NCBI RefSeq assembly: GCF_021049245.1
Contig: NZ_CP088020.1
Coordinates: 2,672,001-2,736,000 of the forward strand
Direction of reading: 5' to 3'
Origin: Radiobacillus kanasensis
GTDB taxonomy: Bacteria; Bacillota; Bacilli; Bacillales; Amphibacillaceae
Length of the DNA stretch: 64,000 bases
In this document: positions 1 to 7,904 of the stretch, piece by piece
How the letters are laid out: every line of letters starts with the position of its first letter
Position numbering within the stretch: the first letter of the stretch is position 1
Made by a program: the position numbers and the translations under genes
Notes under the pieces: generated by a model
The model's input: the letters and a program-made list of their open reading frames with translations, nothing else
The model's database searches: none
What the model was told of the DNA's origin: nothing

Positions 1-1338
1 GTAACGATTTTGAAAATGCGTGCACCGGGAATGAAGTTAATGAAAATGCCGATGTTTACATGGACTTCTTTTATTACATCCATCATCATCGTTGCTGCAT
101 TCCCTATTTTCACCGTAGCACTTGCATTTATGACATTAGATCGTTTATTCGGTACCCATTTCTTCACAGTCGCAGCAGGTGGAGATCCAATGCTTTGGCT
201 CAACCTATTTTGGCTTTGGGGTCATCCTGAGGTTTATATTGTTGTTTTACCTGCTTTTGGTATGTTTTCCGAAGTTATTGCTACATTCGCAAGAAAGAAT
301 CTTTATGGGTATAAATCCATGGTACTCTCCATTGTAGGAATTGCCTTTTTAAGTATGCTCGTGTGGGTTCACCACTTCTACACAATGGGATCTGGACCTG
401 CCGTTAACTCTGTTTTCTCGATAACGACCATGATGATTGCCATTCCTACTGGAGTCAAGATCTTCAACTGGTTGTTCACGATGAGAAAAGGACGCATTAA
501 GTTTACCAATGCGATGCTTTGGTCATTAGCATTCATTCCTTGCTTTACGATTGGTGGGGTAACAGGTGTTATGCTAGCAATGGCCGCAGCCGATTACCAA
601 TATCATAATACAATGTTTCTAGTGGCACACTTCCACTACGTATTAATTCCTGGTGTGGTATTCGCCGTATTTGCTGGCCTTTACTACTGGTGGCCAAAAA
701 TGTTTGGCTTCTGCCTAAATGAAAAAATAGGGAAATGGCATTTCTGGCTATTCGTTATTGGATTTAACATGACATTCATGCCGATGTTCTTTGTTGGACT
801 AAAAGGAATGTCCCGCCGTATGTACACATACTCAGAGGGACTAGGTTGGGAAGGTCTACTAGGCTTCTCGGCAGTAGGATCTCTAGTATTAGCAGCAGGT
901 TTTGCTGCACTATGCTACAACATCTATTGGAGCTTCCGATATGCACCAAGAAATGTCGGAAACGACCCATGGGATGCTCGTACTCTAGAATGGGCAACCG
1001 CATCTCCTGCACCACATTATAACTTTGCGAAAACACCAGAAGTATCATCTCTTGATGAGTACTGGGTGATGAAAAAAGAAGGCAGAACAGATTTGAAGAA
1101 AGAAGAAATTACAGATATTCATATGCCTAGTAATGCGTGGTCACCATTCTTTATGTGTGTCGCATTTGGAGTCGTTGGCTTCTTCTTAGTATTTGAATGG
1201 TTTACACTTGCCGCAATCTCAGCTGTCGCCATTGTTATCGGGCTTATTGCCAATTCATTTGATTATGATGAAGGCTATCATGTTTCCGCGGAAGAAGTAG
1301 AAGAAGCGGAACGTAAATGGAGAGGTGAACTGAAATGA
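1..1338 (+). CDS. qoxB: Cytochrome aa3 quinol oxidase subunit I, 5' end cut off by the window
   Basis: Catalytic subunit of the proton-pumping menaquinol oxidase in the cytoplasmic membrane. The reading frame is open from the first base, so roughly the first 200 of about 650 residues lie outside the window. Numbering from the TTG at position 10, HPEVY (72-76) holds the CuB histidine and its cross-linked tyrosine, HH (121-122) the other CuB ligands, TGVK (147-150) the K-channel lysine, and AHFH (206-209) the haem a3 and haem a ligands. Many membrane segments follow. The quinol rather than cytochrome c assignment rests on the following qoxC and qoxD, which resemble Bacillus Qox rather than Cta subunits. 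It overlaps qoxC by ATGA. Confidence 0.95.
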   Translation, partial: VTILKMRAPGMKLMKMPMFTWTSFITSIIIVAAFPIFTVALAFMTLDRLFGTHFFTVAAGGDPMLWLNLFWLWGHPEVYIVVLPAFGMFSEVIATFARKNLYGYKSMVLSIVGIAFLSMLVWVHHFYTMGSGPAVNSVFSITTMMIAIPTGVKIFNWLFTMRKGRIKFTNAMLWSLAFIPCFTIGGVTGVMLAMAAADYQYHNTMFLVAHFHYVLIPGVVFAVFAGLYYWWPKMFGFCLNEKIGKWHFWLFVIGFNMTFMPMFFVGLKGMSRRMYTYSEGLGWEGLLGFSAVGSLVLAAGFAALCYNIYWSFRYAPRNVGNDPWDARTLEWATASPAPHYNFAKTPEVSSLDEYWVMKKEGRTDLKKEEITDIHMPSNAWSPFFMCVAFGVVGFFLVFEWFTLAAISAVAIVIGLIANSFDYDEGYHVSAEEVEEAERKWRGELK

Positions 1339-1940
1339 GTACACATACTCAATCAACCGGACCATTAGAATATCGTGGATTACAAAATCAAATGAATATA
1401 TTAGGGTTTTGGATTTTTCTTGGAGCAGAGATCGTTCTCTTCTCCACCCTATTCGCTTCTTATTTTGTTTTAGAAATGAATACAGCAGGCGGACCGACTC
1501 AAGCAGAATTATTCAAAATCAAAGATGTTATGATCGAAACTATGCTTCTTTTAACTAGTAGCTTCACATCCGGTTTGGCTATTCACCAAATGCGTGAAGG
1601 CAAACTTAAAGGATTAATTAGTTGGATGATTGTTACGTTACTACTTGGTCTTGGCTTTGTTTATATGGAGGTTACTGAATTTATCCATTATGTCCATGAA
1701 GGAGCAACGATTCAAACAAGTGCATTTCTATCTGCATTCTTTACTTTACTTGGAACACATGGATTGCACGTATCTCTAGGAATTGGTTGGATTACACTTA
1801 TTCTTATTCAACTAGCTCGCAGAGGACTAACACCTGTAACAGCAAGAAAGACGTTTATTGCTAGTCTTTATTGGCACTTCTTAGATGTTGTTTGGATTTT
1901 CATCTTTACATTCGTCTATCTGAAAGGGATGGTGATGTAA
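1335..1940 (+). CDS. qoxC: Cytochrome aa3 quinol oxidase subunit III
   Basis: Membrane subunit III of the haem-copper quinol oxidase; five membrane segments, 201 residues against about 204 in Bacillus subtilis. NILGFWIFLGAEIVLFSTLF near the N-terminus and SLYWHFLDVVWIFIFT near the C-terminus are hallmarks of the family. The ATG overlaps the qoxB stop by four bases (ATGA), so translation is probably coupled. Confidence 0.95.
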   Translation: MSTHTQSTGPLEYRGLQNQMNILGFWIFLGAEIVLFSTLFASYFVLEMNTAGGPTQAELFKIKDVMIETMLLLTSSFTSGLAIHQMREGKLKGLISWMIVTLLLGLGFVYMEVTEFIHYVHEGATIQTSAFLSAFFTLLGTHGLHVSLGIGWITLILIQLARRGLTPVTARKTFIASLYWHFLDVVWIFIFTFVYLKGMVM

Positions 1941-1941
1941 G

Positions 1942-2241
1942 ATGGCGAAAGAGCATAAAAATTCATTCTGGAATCATGTAGTAGGGTTTGTGTTATCCAT
2001 TGTCTTAACGTTTGTTGCAGCTGGTGTTGCACTTAAAACAGACTTTTCCTATACAGTTATCATGTGGATTATAGGAGCCCTCGCTATTTTACAAGCAGGA
2101 ATTCAGTTATTTATGTTCATGCACATCACGGAGAAATCCGGAACGATTAACATTATTAATATTGTTTATAGTGTATTTCTTGCTTTGGTCATCGTGTTTG
2201 GATCTATTTGGATCCTTACATCTGGTCACGCAGCACATTAA
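1942..2241 (+). CDS. qoxD: Cytochrome aa3 quinol oxidase subunit IV
   Basis: Small three-helix subunit that stabilises the oxidase. 99 residues, shorter than the about 124 of Bacillus subtilis QoxD. The motif QLFMFMHI in the middle helix is typical of subunit IV. It starts one base after the qoxC stop and is the last gene of the operon, followed directly by a terminator. Confidence 0.92.
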   Translation: MAKEHKNSFWNHVVGFVLSIVLTFVAAGVALKTDFSYTVIMWIIGALAILQAGIQLFMFMHITEKSGTINIINIVYSVFLALVIVFGSIWILTSGHAAH

Positions 2242-2248
2242 AAATAAA

Positions 2249-2279
2249 AGCATGGGATCCTAGAATCCCATGCTTTTTC
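2249..2279. terminator. Bidirectional terminator between qoxD and the symporter gene
   Basis: A perfect 10-bp stem (2249-2258 with 2265-2274) with a six-base loop, followed by TTTTTCT on the plus strand and by a T-rich run on the minus strand, so it can end both converging operons. Confidence 0.85.
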
Positions 2280-2285
2280 TATTCC

Positions 2286-3950
2286 TTATCCTTCGGTTCC
2301 ATCCTTTATCCAAACTTCTCCATCTTTATACGTCATTTCTTCTGGATAGCGTAAGTCGATGACTTCATCCTGAACCTTTTGCGTCGGTTCTTTAGTTAAT
2401 AAAGAGACTACAATATTAGCAATAATCGCTGCAGTTGCACCAAATACACCGGCACCTGTATCTACAATCCCTAATATCGTAAAGCCACCATATTTAGCGG
2501 CAAAGATATAGGCTAACGAAACGGAAAGTCCCGTTACCATCCCTGCAATAACCCCAGGACCATTGGAGCGTTTCCACCAGACCCCTAACAGTAAGGCTGG
2601 GAAGAAGGTTCCAGATGCTAGTGCAAATGCCCACGCTACAATTTGTGTGATTGCTCCAGGTGGATTTAAGGCAACTAGACCTGCTACCACCGTTGCAATG
2701 ACAATCGACCAACGTCCAACTGCCAAACGTCTTGCTTCACTTGCATTCGGGTTTATCGAGCGATAGTAAATATCATGAGACAGTGCTGCTGAAATCGAAA
2801 TCATAAGTCCACCAGCTGTTGATAAAGCTGCGGCCATTGCACCGGCTGCCATTAAACCGATTACAAATATTCCTAAATTGGCGATTTCTGGCGTCGCCAT
2901 AACTACAATATCTTTACTTATGACAATCTCTGCCCATTGCAAAACTCCATCTCCATTTTGATCAGCAACCGATAATTGTCCTGTATCTACCCATGCTGTG
3001 GTCCATGCAGGAAGATTGTTTATTGCAGAACCTGCTACTTGGTCCATTAAAATAAAACGAGAAAAAGCAGCATATGCAGGAGCGGACAAATACAGTAGAC
3101 CGATGAAAAGCAATGCCCAAGCTCCACTCCATCTTGCAGCTTTCATCGTTGCGACTGTATAAAAACGAACAATAACGTGCGGCAGACCTGCTGTACCTGC
3201 CATTAACGTAAACATGAGTGCTAGGAATTGCCATTTTGTCGCCTCCGTAAACGGTACGACATATTCTGTTATACCAAGCTGTTGATCCAGCTCCTGTAGC
3301 TCCCCTACAATTTGACCGTAAGATAACCATGGCATCGGGTTACTCGTTAACTGTAAAGACATAAAGATAACAGGAATTAGGTACGCAATGATAAGAACGA
3401 GATATTGAGCGACCTGAGTCCAAGTAATCCCCTTCATACCACCCAGAGCTGAATAGAAGGCAATAAGTACAACACCAACCATAGTACCAATCGCAACATC
3501 TACTTCTAATAAACGTCCGATTACAACCCCTGACCCTGATAATTGGCCAATGGAGTAGGTGAAGCTAATGATGATGGTAGCGACAGCAGCAATTAATCGG
3601 GCTGCATTGCTTTGATAACGATCCCCAATAAATTCAGGAACTGTATAACGACCATACTTACGTAGCTGAGGAGCAAGCAAGAACGTAAGGAGTAAATAAC
3701 CACCTGTCCATCCCATAATATAGGCTAATCCGTCATAGCCCATGATCATAATCGTTCCGGCCATCCCTATAAAGGAAGCAGCACTCATCCAGTCAGCTCC
3801 AATCGCCATTCCGTTGAAGACAGCTGGTACACTTCTTCCTGCTACGTAAAAATCAGATGTTTGCTTGGCTTTATTAAATAAGGCTATACCTATGTATAGA
3901 CCAAATGTTGCTAATATTAGTCCGAAAGACACTAAAAACTGTGAATCCAT
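2286..3950 (-). CDS. Sodium:solute symporter large subunit (VC_2705-type, acetate-permease-like)
   Basis: A 554-residue transporter of the SSS family with about 13 membrane segments. The N-terminal DFYVAGRSVPAVFNGMAIG, ADWMSAASFIG (52-62) and the GLPHVIVRFYT segment (255-265) are typical of the acetate/monocarboxylate branch. It is preceded 18 bases upstream by a DUF4212-type small subunit, which defines the two-component VC_2705/VC_2704 arrangement (TIGR03648/TIGR03647). Substrate is not proven; acetate or another short monocarboxylate fits the family and the cre site. An extramembrane loop at about residues 330-341 reads as an EF-hand loop (DQNGDGVLQWAE). Tail of the operon, ending at a shared terminator. 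Confidence 0.85.
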   Translation of the reverse strand: MDSQFLVSFGLILATFGLYIGIALFNKAKQTSDFYVAGRSVPAVFNGMAIGADWMSAASFIGMAGTIMIMGYDGLAYIMGWTGGYLLLTFLLAPQLRKYGRYTVPEFIGDRYQSNAARLIAAVATIIISFTYSIGQLSGSGVVIGRLLEVDVAIGTMVGVVLIAFYSALGGMKGITWTQVAQYLVLIIAYLIPVIFMSLQLTSNPMPWLSYGQIVGELQELDQQLGITEYVVPFTEATKWQFLALMFTLMAGTAGLPHVIVRFYTVATMKAARWSGAWALLFIGLLYLSAPAYAAFSRFILMDQVAGSAINNLPAWTTAWVDTGQLSVADQNGDGVLQWAEIVISKDIVVMATPEIANLGIFVIGLMAAGAMAAALSTAGGLMISISAALSHDIYYRSINPNASEARRLAVGRWSIVIATVVAGLVALNPPGAITQIVAWAFALASGTFFPALLLGVWWKRSNGPGVIAGMVTGLSVSLAYIFAAKYGGFTILGIVDTGAGVFGATAAIIANIVVSLLTKEPTQKVQDEVIDLRYPEEMTYKDGEVWIKDGTEG

Positions 3951-3968
3951 TAAGTACTCCTCCTCACC

Positions 3969-4271
3969 CTATTGATCTAAAGTTTTCCCACTTGATATAC
4001 TCGTTTTCTCTTCGGTTCTAATGCCAAATTTCTGATCGATTTTATCACTAACGAAAGCGTTTACAAAAAGAAGAATGATAAATGTCAGTACCGCTCCTTG
4101 GGCTCCCATGTAGTAATGCAGTGGGAAACCGTTAAACGTAATAGAAGATAAGTCCCTTGCAAAAAACACAACCAAATAAGACACACAAACACCTACTGCT
4201 AAATAAATAATGATTAATGTCGTTCTCAGTTTAAAGTAATCATCTGCAACTTTTTTCTCTACTTTTTTCAT
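3969..4271 (-). CDS. Sodium:solute symporter small subunit (DUF4212)
   Basis: Two membrane segments and the family pattern FPLHYYMGAQGAVLTFIILL identify the small partner subunit of VC_2705-type symporters (TIGR03647). I place the start at the ATG at 4271 (100 residues) because AAAGGAGG lies eight bases upstream. The longer frame would use a GTG at 4310 with a weak site and would overlap the upstream gene. The role is inferred from pairing with the large subunit: assembly or activity of the symporter. Confidence 0.8.
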   Translation of the reverse strand: MKKVEKKVADDYFKLRTTLIIIYLAVGVCVSYLVVFFARDLSSITFNGFPLHYYMGAQGAVLTFIILLFVNAFVSDKIDQKFGIRTEEKTSISSGKTLDQ

Positions 4272-4306
4272 GTTTTTAACTCCTCCTTTATCCCTTACTT
4301 TCTTTC

Positions 4307-4492
4307 TCACCCTCGAATATCAAAGATAAATCGAACGGTTTCCATAAAAGGCAATGGTACCATCATAATTTTGATGAGCATAAACAATAGAATGGAACCA
4401 AATGGCACAAAGAAATAAAGAACTTTTTTCCTTTTAATCCCGAAGAACACGGATAAAACCGTTATAAAGCCCATCAATATGACCCATATCAT
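4307..4492 (-). CDS. Small hydrophobic membrane protein, first gene of the symporter operon
   Basis: 61 residues with two membrane segments separated by a basic IKRKK turn. I do not recognise a family. It has a very good ribosome site (GGGAGGTG, seven bases before the ATG). It is the first gene after a promoter and a perfect cre site, and only 35 bases separate its stop from the small-subunit start. It is therefore probably a real, co-expressed accessory protein of the transporter. Confidence 0.65.
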   Translation of the reverse strand: MIWVILMGFITVLSVFFGIKRKKVLYFFVPFGSILLFMLIKIMMVPLPFMETVRFIFDIRG

Positions 4493-4507
4493 TCATTCAC
4501 CTCCCTT

Positions 4508-4523
4508 TTGAAAGCGTTATCAC
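4508..4523 (-). promoter_or_regulatory. CcpA catabolite-response element (cre) for the symporter operon
   Basis: Positions 4509-4522 read TGAAAGCGTTATCA, matching TGWAANCGNTNWCA at all 14 positions. It lies between the promoter and the ribosome site of the first gene, where CcpA acts as a roadblock or repressor. This predicts repression of the symporter during growth on preferred sugars. Confidence 0.8.
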
Positions 4524-4537
4524 AGAAGAACTTTAAA

Positions 4538-4557
4538 CACTCCCTATAAAGGGAGTG
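4538..4557. promoter_or_regulatory. Palindrome between promoter and cre site, possible operator
   Basis: CACTCCCT and AGGGAGTG form a perfect 8-bp inverted repeat around a four-base AT centre, about 28 bases after the -10. There is no T run, so a terminator is unlikely. It may bind a second, substrate-responsive regulator or form a 5' hairpin in the transcript. Confidence 0.35.
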
Positions 4558-4584
4558 AATTAAAAGAATATATGCAATTTTTAG

Positions 4585-4612
4585 ATTATTATACAACCAG
4601 TGGTAATGTCAA
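4585..4612 (-). promoter_or_regulatory. Sigma-A-type promoter of the symporter operon
   Basis: On the minus strand TTGACA (4612-4607), 16 bases, then AATAAT (4590-4585). The -35 is perfect and the -10 matches 5 of 6. An 8-bp-arm palindrome and the cre site lie just downstream. Confidence 0.6.
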
Positions 4613-4793
4613 CCTTATATGTGAGTAATAGGTAAAATGTCTCAAATTGAAGATAAAATTCAAATCCCCTACAAAATGGTATGTTAGCCTATAAGACTTG
4701 ATTCCGTTTTTTAGAAAATACTGTAACTCACCTCCCTCATCCATTATGATGGATATAAGACAAGCGTAATAAGAATCACGAGAGGTGAATAGA

Positions 4794-5357
4794 TTGAGAA
4801 CTTTACTGATTGATATGGACTCTGTCATTTGCGACCTCATGACAGAATGGCATAAGCGATATAACGAGGATTATAAAGATAACCTCCATGTTGGAAAATT
4901 AACCTCGTGGAAATCTGAGCAGTTTGTAAAGCCAGAGTGTGGAAAGAAGATTTACGATTACCTAAAAGAACCTGGGCTTTTTCTTCGTTTAAAGCCTCTT
5001 CCTAACGCGATAGAAGTAATCGATCGGCTTCACAAGCAATTCGATATATTAATCGTTACGAGCAGTGTTTCCACTGCTTTTCAAGAGAAAGAGCAATGGA
5101 TTGAGGAATACCTCCCTTTTATCGGAAAGCACAATATTATTTTTTCTCATCGGAAAAATATGGTCGTTGGAGATTTATTATTCGATGATGCCCCACATAA
5201 CTTAGAGGGTTTCCTTTCCAAAGGTCGACTAGCTGTCGCCATGGATTATCCTTACAACCAAAACATTAGTGTTCCACGGGTACAAAACTGGTTGGATTTT
5301 GAACAATTCGTCCTGAGTTTGGATTGGGAAAAGGAGAACGTCTATGAAACATGCTGA
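4794..5357 (+). CDS. HAD-superfamily 5'(3')-deoxyribonucleotidase-like protein (NT5C type)
   Basis: 187 residues. The N-terminal LLIDMDSVICDL carries the nucleophile and acid-base aspartates of the HAD fold, VTSS (about residues 89-92) is motif II, and LLFDDAPHNL near 125 is the acidic motif III. This matches the NT5C family, like YqfW of Bacillus subtilis. Such enzymes dephosphorylate (deoxy)nucleoside monophosphates. I chose the TTG at 4794 because AGAGGTG sits six bases upstream; a GTG at 4785 overlaps that site. Its last 14 bases overlap the flavoprotein gene, so the two are translationally coupled. Confidence 0.8.
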   Translation: MRTLLIDMDSVICDLMTEWHKRYNEDYKDNLHVGKLTSWKSEQFVKPECGKKIYDYLKEPGLFLRLKPLPNAIEVIDRLHKQFDILIVTSSVSTAFQEKEQWIEEYLPFIGKHNIIFSHRKNMVVGDLLFDDAPHNLEGFLSKGRLAVAMDYPYNQNISVPRVQNWLDFEQFVLSLDWEKENVYETC

Positions 5358-6273
5358 TGTCATTATTTTAGGTGGTGGACCAGCTGGTATATCAGCGGCC
5401 ATCTGGTGTGATCGACTCGGACTTGATTACCTTTTAATGGAGCAAGCCGCAGAGCTTGGAGGACAATTACGTCATATAGAAAACGCCTTTATTGATTATC
5501 CCGGAATTCTTACTAAGAATGGAAAGGAACTTCAGCAACATTTTATGAATCATTTAAAAAAGGCAAACATCGACTACTCTTTAAACTCAGAGTTAATCCA
5601 GATTGATCCAGTTCAAAGAATAATCTTTTTTAAAAATAATGGTGGCATTCAGAATTTGTCCTACCGTTACCTAATCGTGGCAACAGGTTCTGGTCAAAGA
5701 AAATTAGGTATCCCAGGTGAGCAAGCTATGTTAGATCGTGGAGAATCTTATTCCGCAACAAAGGACAGTCCGAAATTCAAGAATAAGCAAGTTGCGGTTA
5801 TCGGCGGTGGAGATCGGGCTATGGAAGGAGCCCTTCTATTGGCGGAGGCTGGCGCTCATGTCCATGTTATTCACCGTTCCGAATACTTCCGTGCAAGGGA
5901 TCAATACCTAAAGGAAGCCCAAAACCATGAGCGTATTCAGATTTATACGAATACATATGCCTCGAAAATTAACGGCGAGCAACAAGTGAACTCGCTTGAG
6001 TTAAACAATGTGGAAGAGAAACCTTTTATACTTTCTGTGGAAGCAGTATTTATTAGAATTGGCGTGGAACCTAATAGTCACTTTTTAGACGGGATGGTAG
6101 ATGTTGATGCTGTTGGTTACATTCAGACCGATTCCATAGGGTTAACGAGTGATTCATCCATTCTCGCTATTGGGGATGTCTGTACAGAACCTTTATTTTC
6201 AAGTGTTTCTACAGCCGTTGGCCACGGGGCAGTGGTAGCCAAGTACGTATCTAGTAAACTAAAGTCAAAATAA
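5344..6273 (+). CDS. Thioredoxin-reductase-like flavoprotein lacking the CxxC
   Basis: 309 residues. GGGPAG near residue 10 binds FAD, GGGDRAMEGALLLAEAG near 150 binds NAD(P)H, and AIGD near 272 closes the FAD site, as in the thioredoxin reductase fold. At the place where thioredoxin reductase has CATC, this protein reads SATK (about residues 138-141), so the redox-active disulfide is absent. It cannot act as a normal thioredoxin reductase. A ferredoxin/flavodoxin-NADP reductase or another thiol-independent NAD(P)H oxidoreductase is more likely. Middle gene of a three-gene operon. Confidence 0.8.
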   Translation: MKHADVIILGGGPAGISAAIWCDRLGLDYLLMEQAAELGGQLRHIENAFIDYPGILTKNGKELQQHFMNHLKKANIDYSLNSELIQIDPVQRIIFFKNNGGIQNLSYRYLIVATGSGQRKLGIPGEQAMLDRGESYSATKDSPKFKNKQVAVIGGGDRAMEGALLLAEAGAHVHVIHRSEYFRARDQYLKEAQNHERIQIYTNTYASKINGEQQVNSLELNNVEEKPFILSVEAVFIRIGVEPNSHFLDGMVDVDAVGYIQTDSIGLTSDSSILAIGDVCTEPLFSSVSTAVGHGAVVAKYVSSKLKSK

Positions 6274-6287
6274 TGGGAGGAATATTC

Positions 6288-6653
6288 GTGGAGTTCCAAA
6301 AGATATTTAATTCACTTAAACCAATTTTAGAGAAATACGAACCTTATATGAATGTTGTTCACAATACAGACTCCCATTATTACTTGGACACCTCTTTCAT
6401 ACAGAAGCATAACAAGAAACCTGTCTTTTTTGCTGCGGTTCAGATAAAGAAAAATTACGTGAGCTTCTACTTGATGCCTGTATATGTAAAACCCGAACTT
6501 TTGCAGGACATCTCCCCCGAGTTAAAAAAAAGAATGCAAGGAAAGTCCTGCTTTCATTTTAAGAAAGAAGACATAGCATTATTTGAGGAGTTAGCAAATC
6601 TTACGGAAAAAGGGTTCACAGCTTTTCAAGAAACAGGGTTCATCCAAGCTTAA
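6288..6653 (+). CDS. Small conserved protein, possibly DUF1801-like
   Basis: 121 residues, soluble, no signal peptide. The central KPVFFAAVQIKKNYVSFYLM and the C-terminal CFHFKKEDIALFEELANL resemble the iron-chaperone/DUF1801 fold of YdhG-type proteins; this is a resemblance, not a secure call. Start set at the GTG at 6288, seven bases after GGGAGGA. It is the third gene of the nucleotidase-flavoprotein operon and its stop overlaps the stop of the converging esterase by four bases. Confidence 0.6.
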   Translation: MEFQKIFNSLKPILEKYEPYMNVVHNTDSHYYLDTSFIQKHNKKPVFFAAVQIKKNYVSFYLMPVYVKPELLQDISPELKKRMQGKSCFHFKKEDIALFEELANLTEKGFTAFQETGFIQA

Positions 6654-7381
6654 GCTTGATTTCTAAATAACCATGCCACTGCCTCAGGGAAAACGGCTTG
6701 AAAGAAAGCAACTTCATGCTTTCGACCAGGTACTTTCTTGTATGTGTATTCCTTTAACCCGTTTTCCCTCATAATCGCTATGGCCTCTTCCGTGTTAGAC
6801 ACCATGTCCTTTTGTACATTTGTTTTATTTTCCCCTTCGCTTTCTCCAACAGACAGGAACATACGTTGATTTTTCATATTTAGATGTTGGCTACGCATAA
6901 ACGAAAGGAATCCTTCATACCAGAGCGAAGTCGACAATAAGCCAAATCGAGTAAACACATCCGAATATTTGTAGCAAGCATAAAGAGAAATCAACCCTCC
7001 TAACGACGCTCCGATAATCCCGGTATTTTCCTTTTCTGGCCTCGTCCGATACTGCTTATCGATAAAAGGCTTGATTTCCTCAACAACTAGATCTATATAT
7101 TCCTTTCCCTTCCCTCCATAATCCGGAAAATCATCCCTTAAAGCAGGGGCATGCCATGGGGTATATTCATCAATCCGATTAATCGGTTCTATTCCGACTA
7201 AAATAACTTGTTGCCCCTTATTCATTTTTTCTTCCACTTGTTCAATCTGGTCTTTGAATAAGGCTGCCCCATCCTGAACGTAAAGCACTGGAAAGCGCTT
7301 GTTTGTTTCCTTGTAATCCTGTGGCAAATAGATGAATAAGGAATGATCATTAACCTTTTCTTCTCTCCAAAAACCTTTCAT
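6650..7381 (-). CDS. Esterase D-family alpha/beta hydrolase (YbbA/BesA-like)
   Basis: 243 residues, cytoplasmic. GASLGG near residue 124 is the nucleophile elbow, preceded by FPVLYVQDGAALF, and GRKHEVAFF near the end carries the likely catalytic histidine. The family (PF00756) includes BesA, which opens the bacillibactin trilactone, and Bacillus subtilis YbbA. Siderophore ester hydrolysis is therefore possible, but no siderophore gene is adjacent. The gene stands alone, convergent with the upstream operon. Confidence 0.75.
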   Translation of the reverse strand: MKGFWREEKVNDHSLFIYLPQDYKETNKRFPVLYVQDGAALFKDQIEQVEEKMNKGQQVILVGIEPINRIDEYTPWHAPALRDDFPDYGGKGKEYIDLVVEEIKPFIDKQYRTRPEKENTGIIGASLGGLISLYACYKYSDVFTRFGLLSTSLWYEGFLSFMRSQHLNMKNQRMFLSVGESEGENKTNVQKDMVSNTEEAIAIMRENGLKEYTYKKVPGRKHEVAFFQAVFPEAVAWLFRNQA

Positions 7382-7578
7382 GCTTACCCCTCCATATGTA
7401 GTTTTCCCCTTATTATACCATTTGCAAAAACGTTCACGATCCTACAATTAAATACCTGTTACGCATTTCTTTAATAGGTGATAAGATAAAAGGTATCGTT
7501 CGTTAGAATTCTAGATATATAGTTTCGGGCAGGACAGCTTCTTTTTTTCTAAGAATCTTTAAAATTAACAAATAATGG

Positions 7579-7607
7579 TTGACATTAGAGCAGATACATG
7601 ATTAAGT
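7579..7607 (+). promoter_or_regulatory. Probable promoter of the thiamine salvage operon
   Basis: TTGACA at 7579-7584, 17 bases, then TTAAGT at 7602-7607. The -35 is perfect and the -10 weak. The TPP aptamer begins about 25 bases after the -10, the usual spacing. Confidence 0.5.
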
Positions 7608-7631
7608 GAAGGGGAAACTACATATAGGAAG

Positions 7632-7723
7632 TCCACTAGGGGCGCCATAAAATGGCTGAGATAAGGTGTTAATCCTTGGTCCCTTTGAACCTGAACTGGT
7701 TAGTACCAGCGTAGGAAAGTGGA
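7632..7723 (+). promoter_or_regulatory. TPP (THI-box) riboswitch
   Basis: Helix P1 is TCCACT (7632-7637) with AGTGGA (7718-7723). Between them lie the conserved GGCTGAGA element (7654-7661) and CCCTTTGAACCTGA (7681-7694) that contact pyrimidine and pyrophosphate. With the terminator at 7811-7844 this is a transcription-attenuation switch that lowers tenA-thiD-thiM-thiE expression when thiamine pyrophosphate is plentiful. Confidence 0.95.
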
Positions 7724-7810
7724 GTCGGGACATCATGGGATTACGTACCATGGTTGTTTAGGTGAAGAACAATTTACTTTATTCTGTACCTAGTATCAAT
7801 TTCGTTTGAT

Positions 7811-7844
7811 AAAACCGCTCCATTTTTATGGAGCGGTTTTTTTG
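7811..7844 (+). terminator. Riboswitch-controlled terminator
   Basis: A 13-bp stem (AAAACCGCTCCAT with its complement) and a run of Ts, 60 bases before the tenA start. Part of the TPP expression platform. Confidence 0.9.
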
Positions 7845-7904
7845 TATAGCGAAGTTACCCGATCTGCTCGGACTTTCTTTCATATTAAAAAGGAGGAGTT
7901 CAGT

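Noticed and set aside
7806..7904. Longer N-terminus for TenA
   Set aside because: It would start inside the riboswitch terminator hairpin; AAGGAGGAG before 7905 decides the start.
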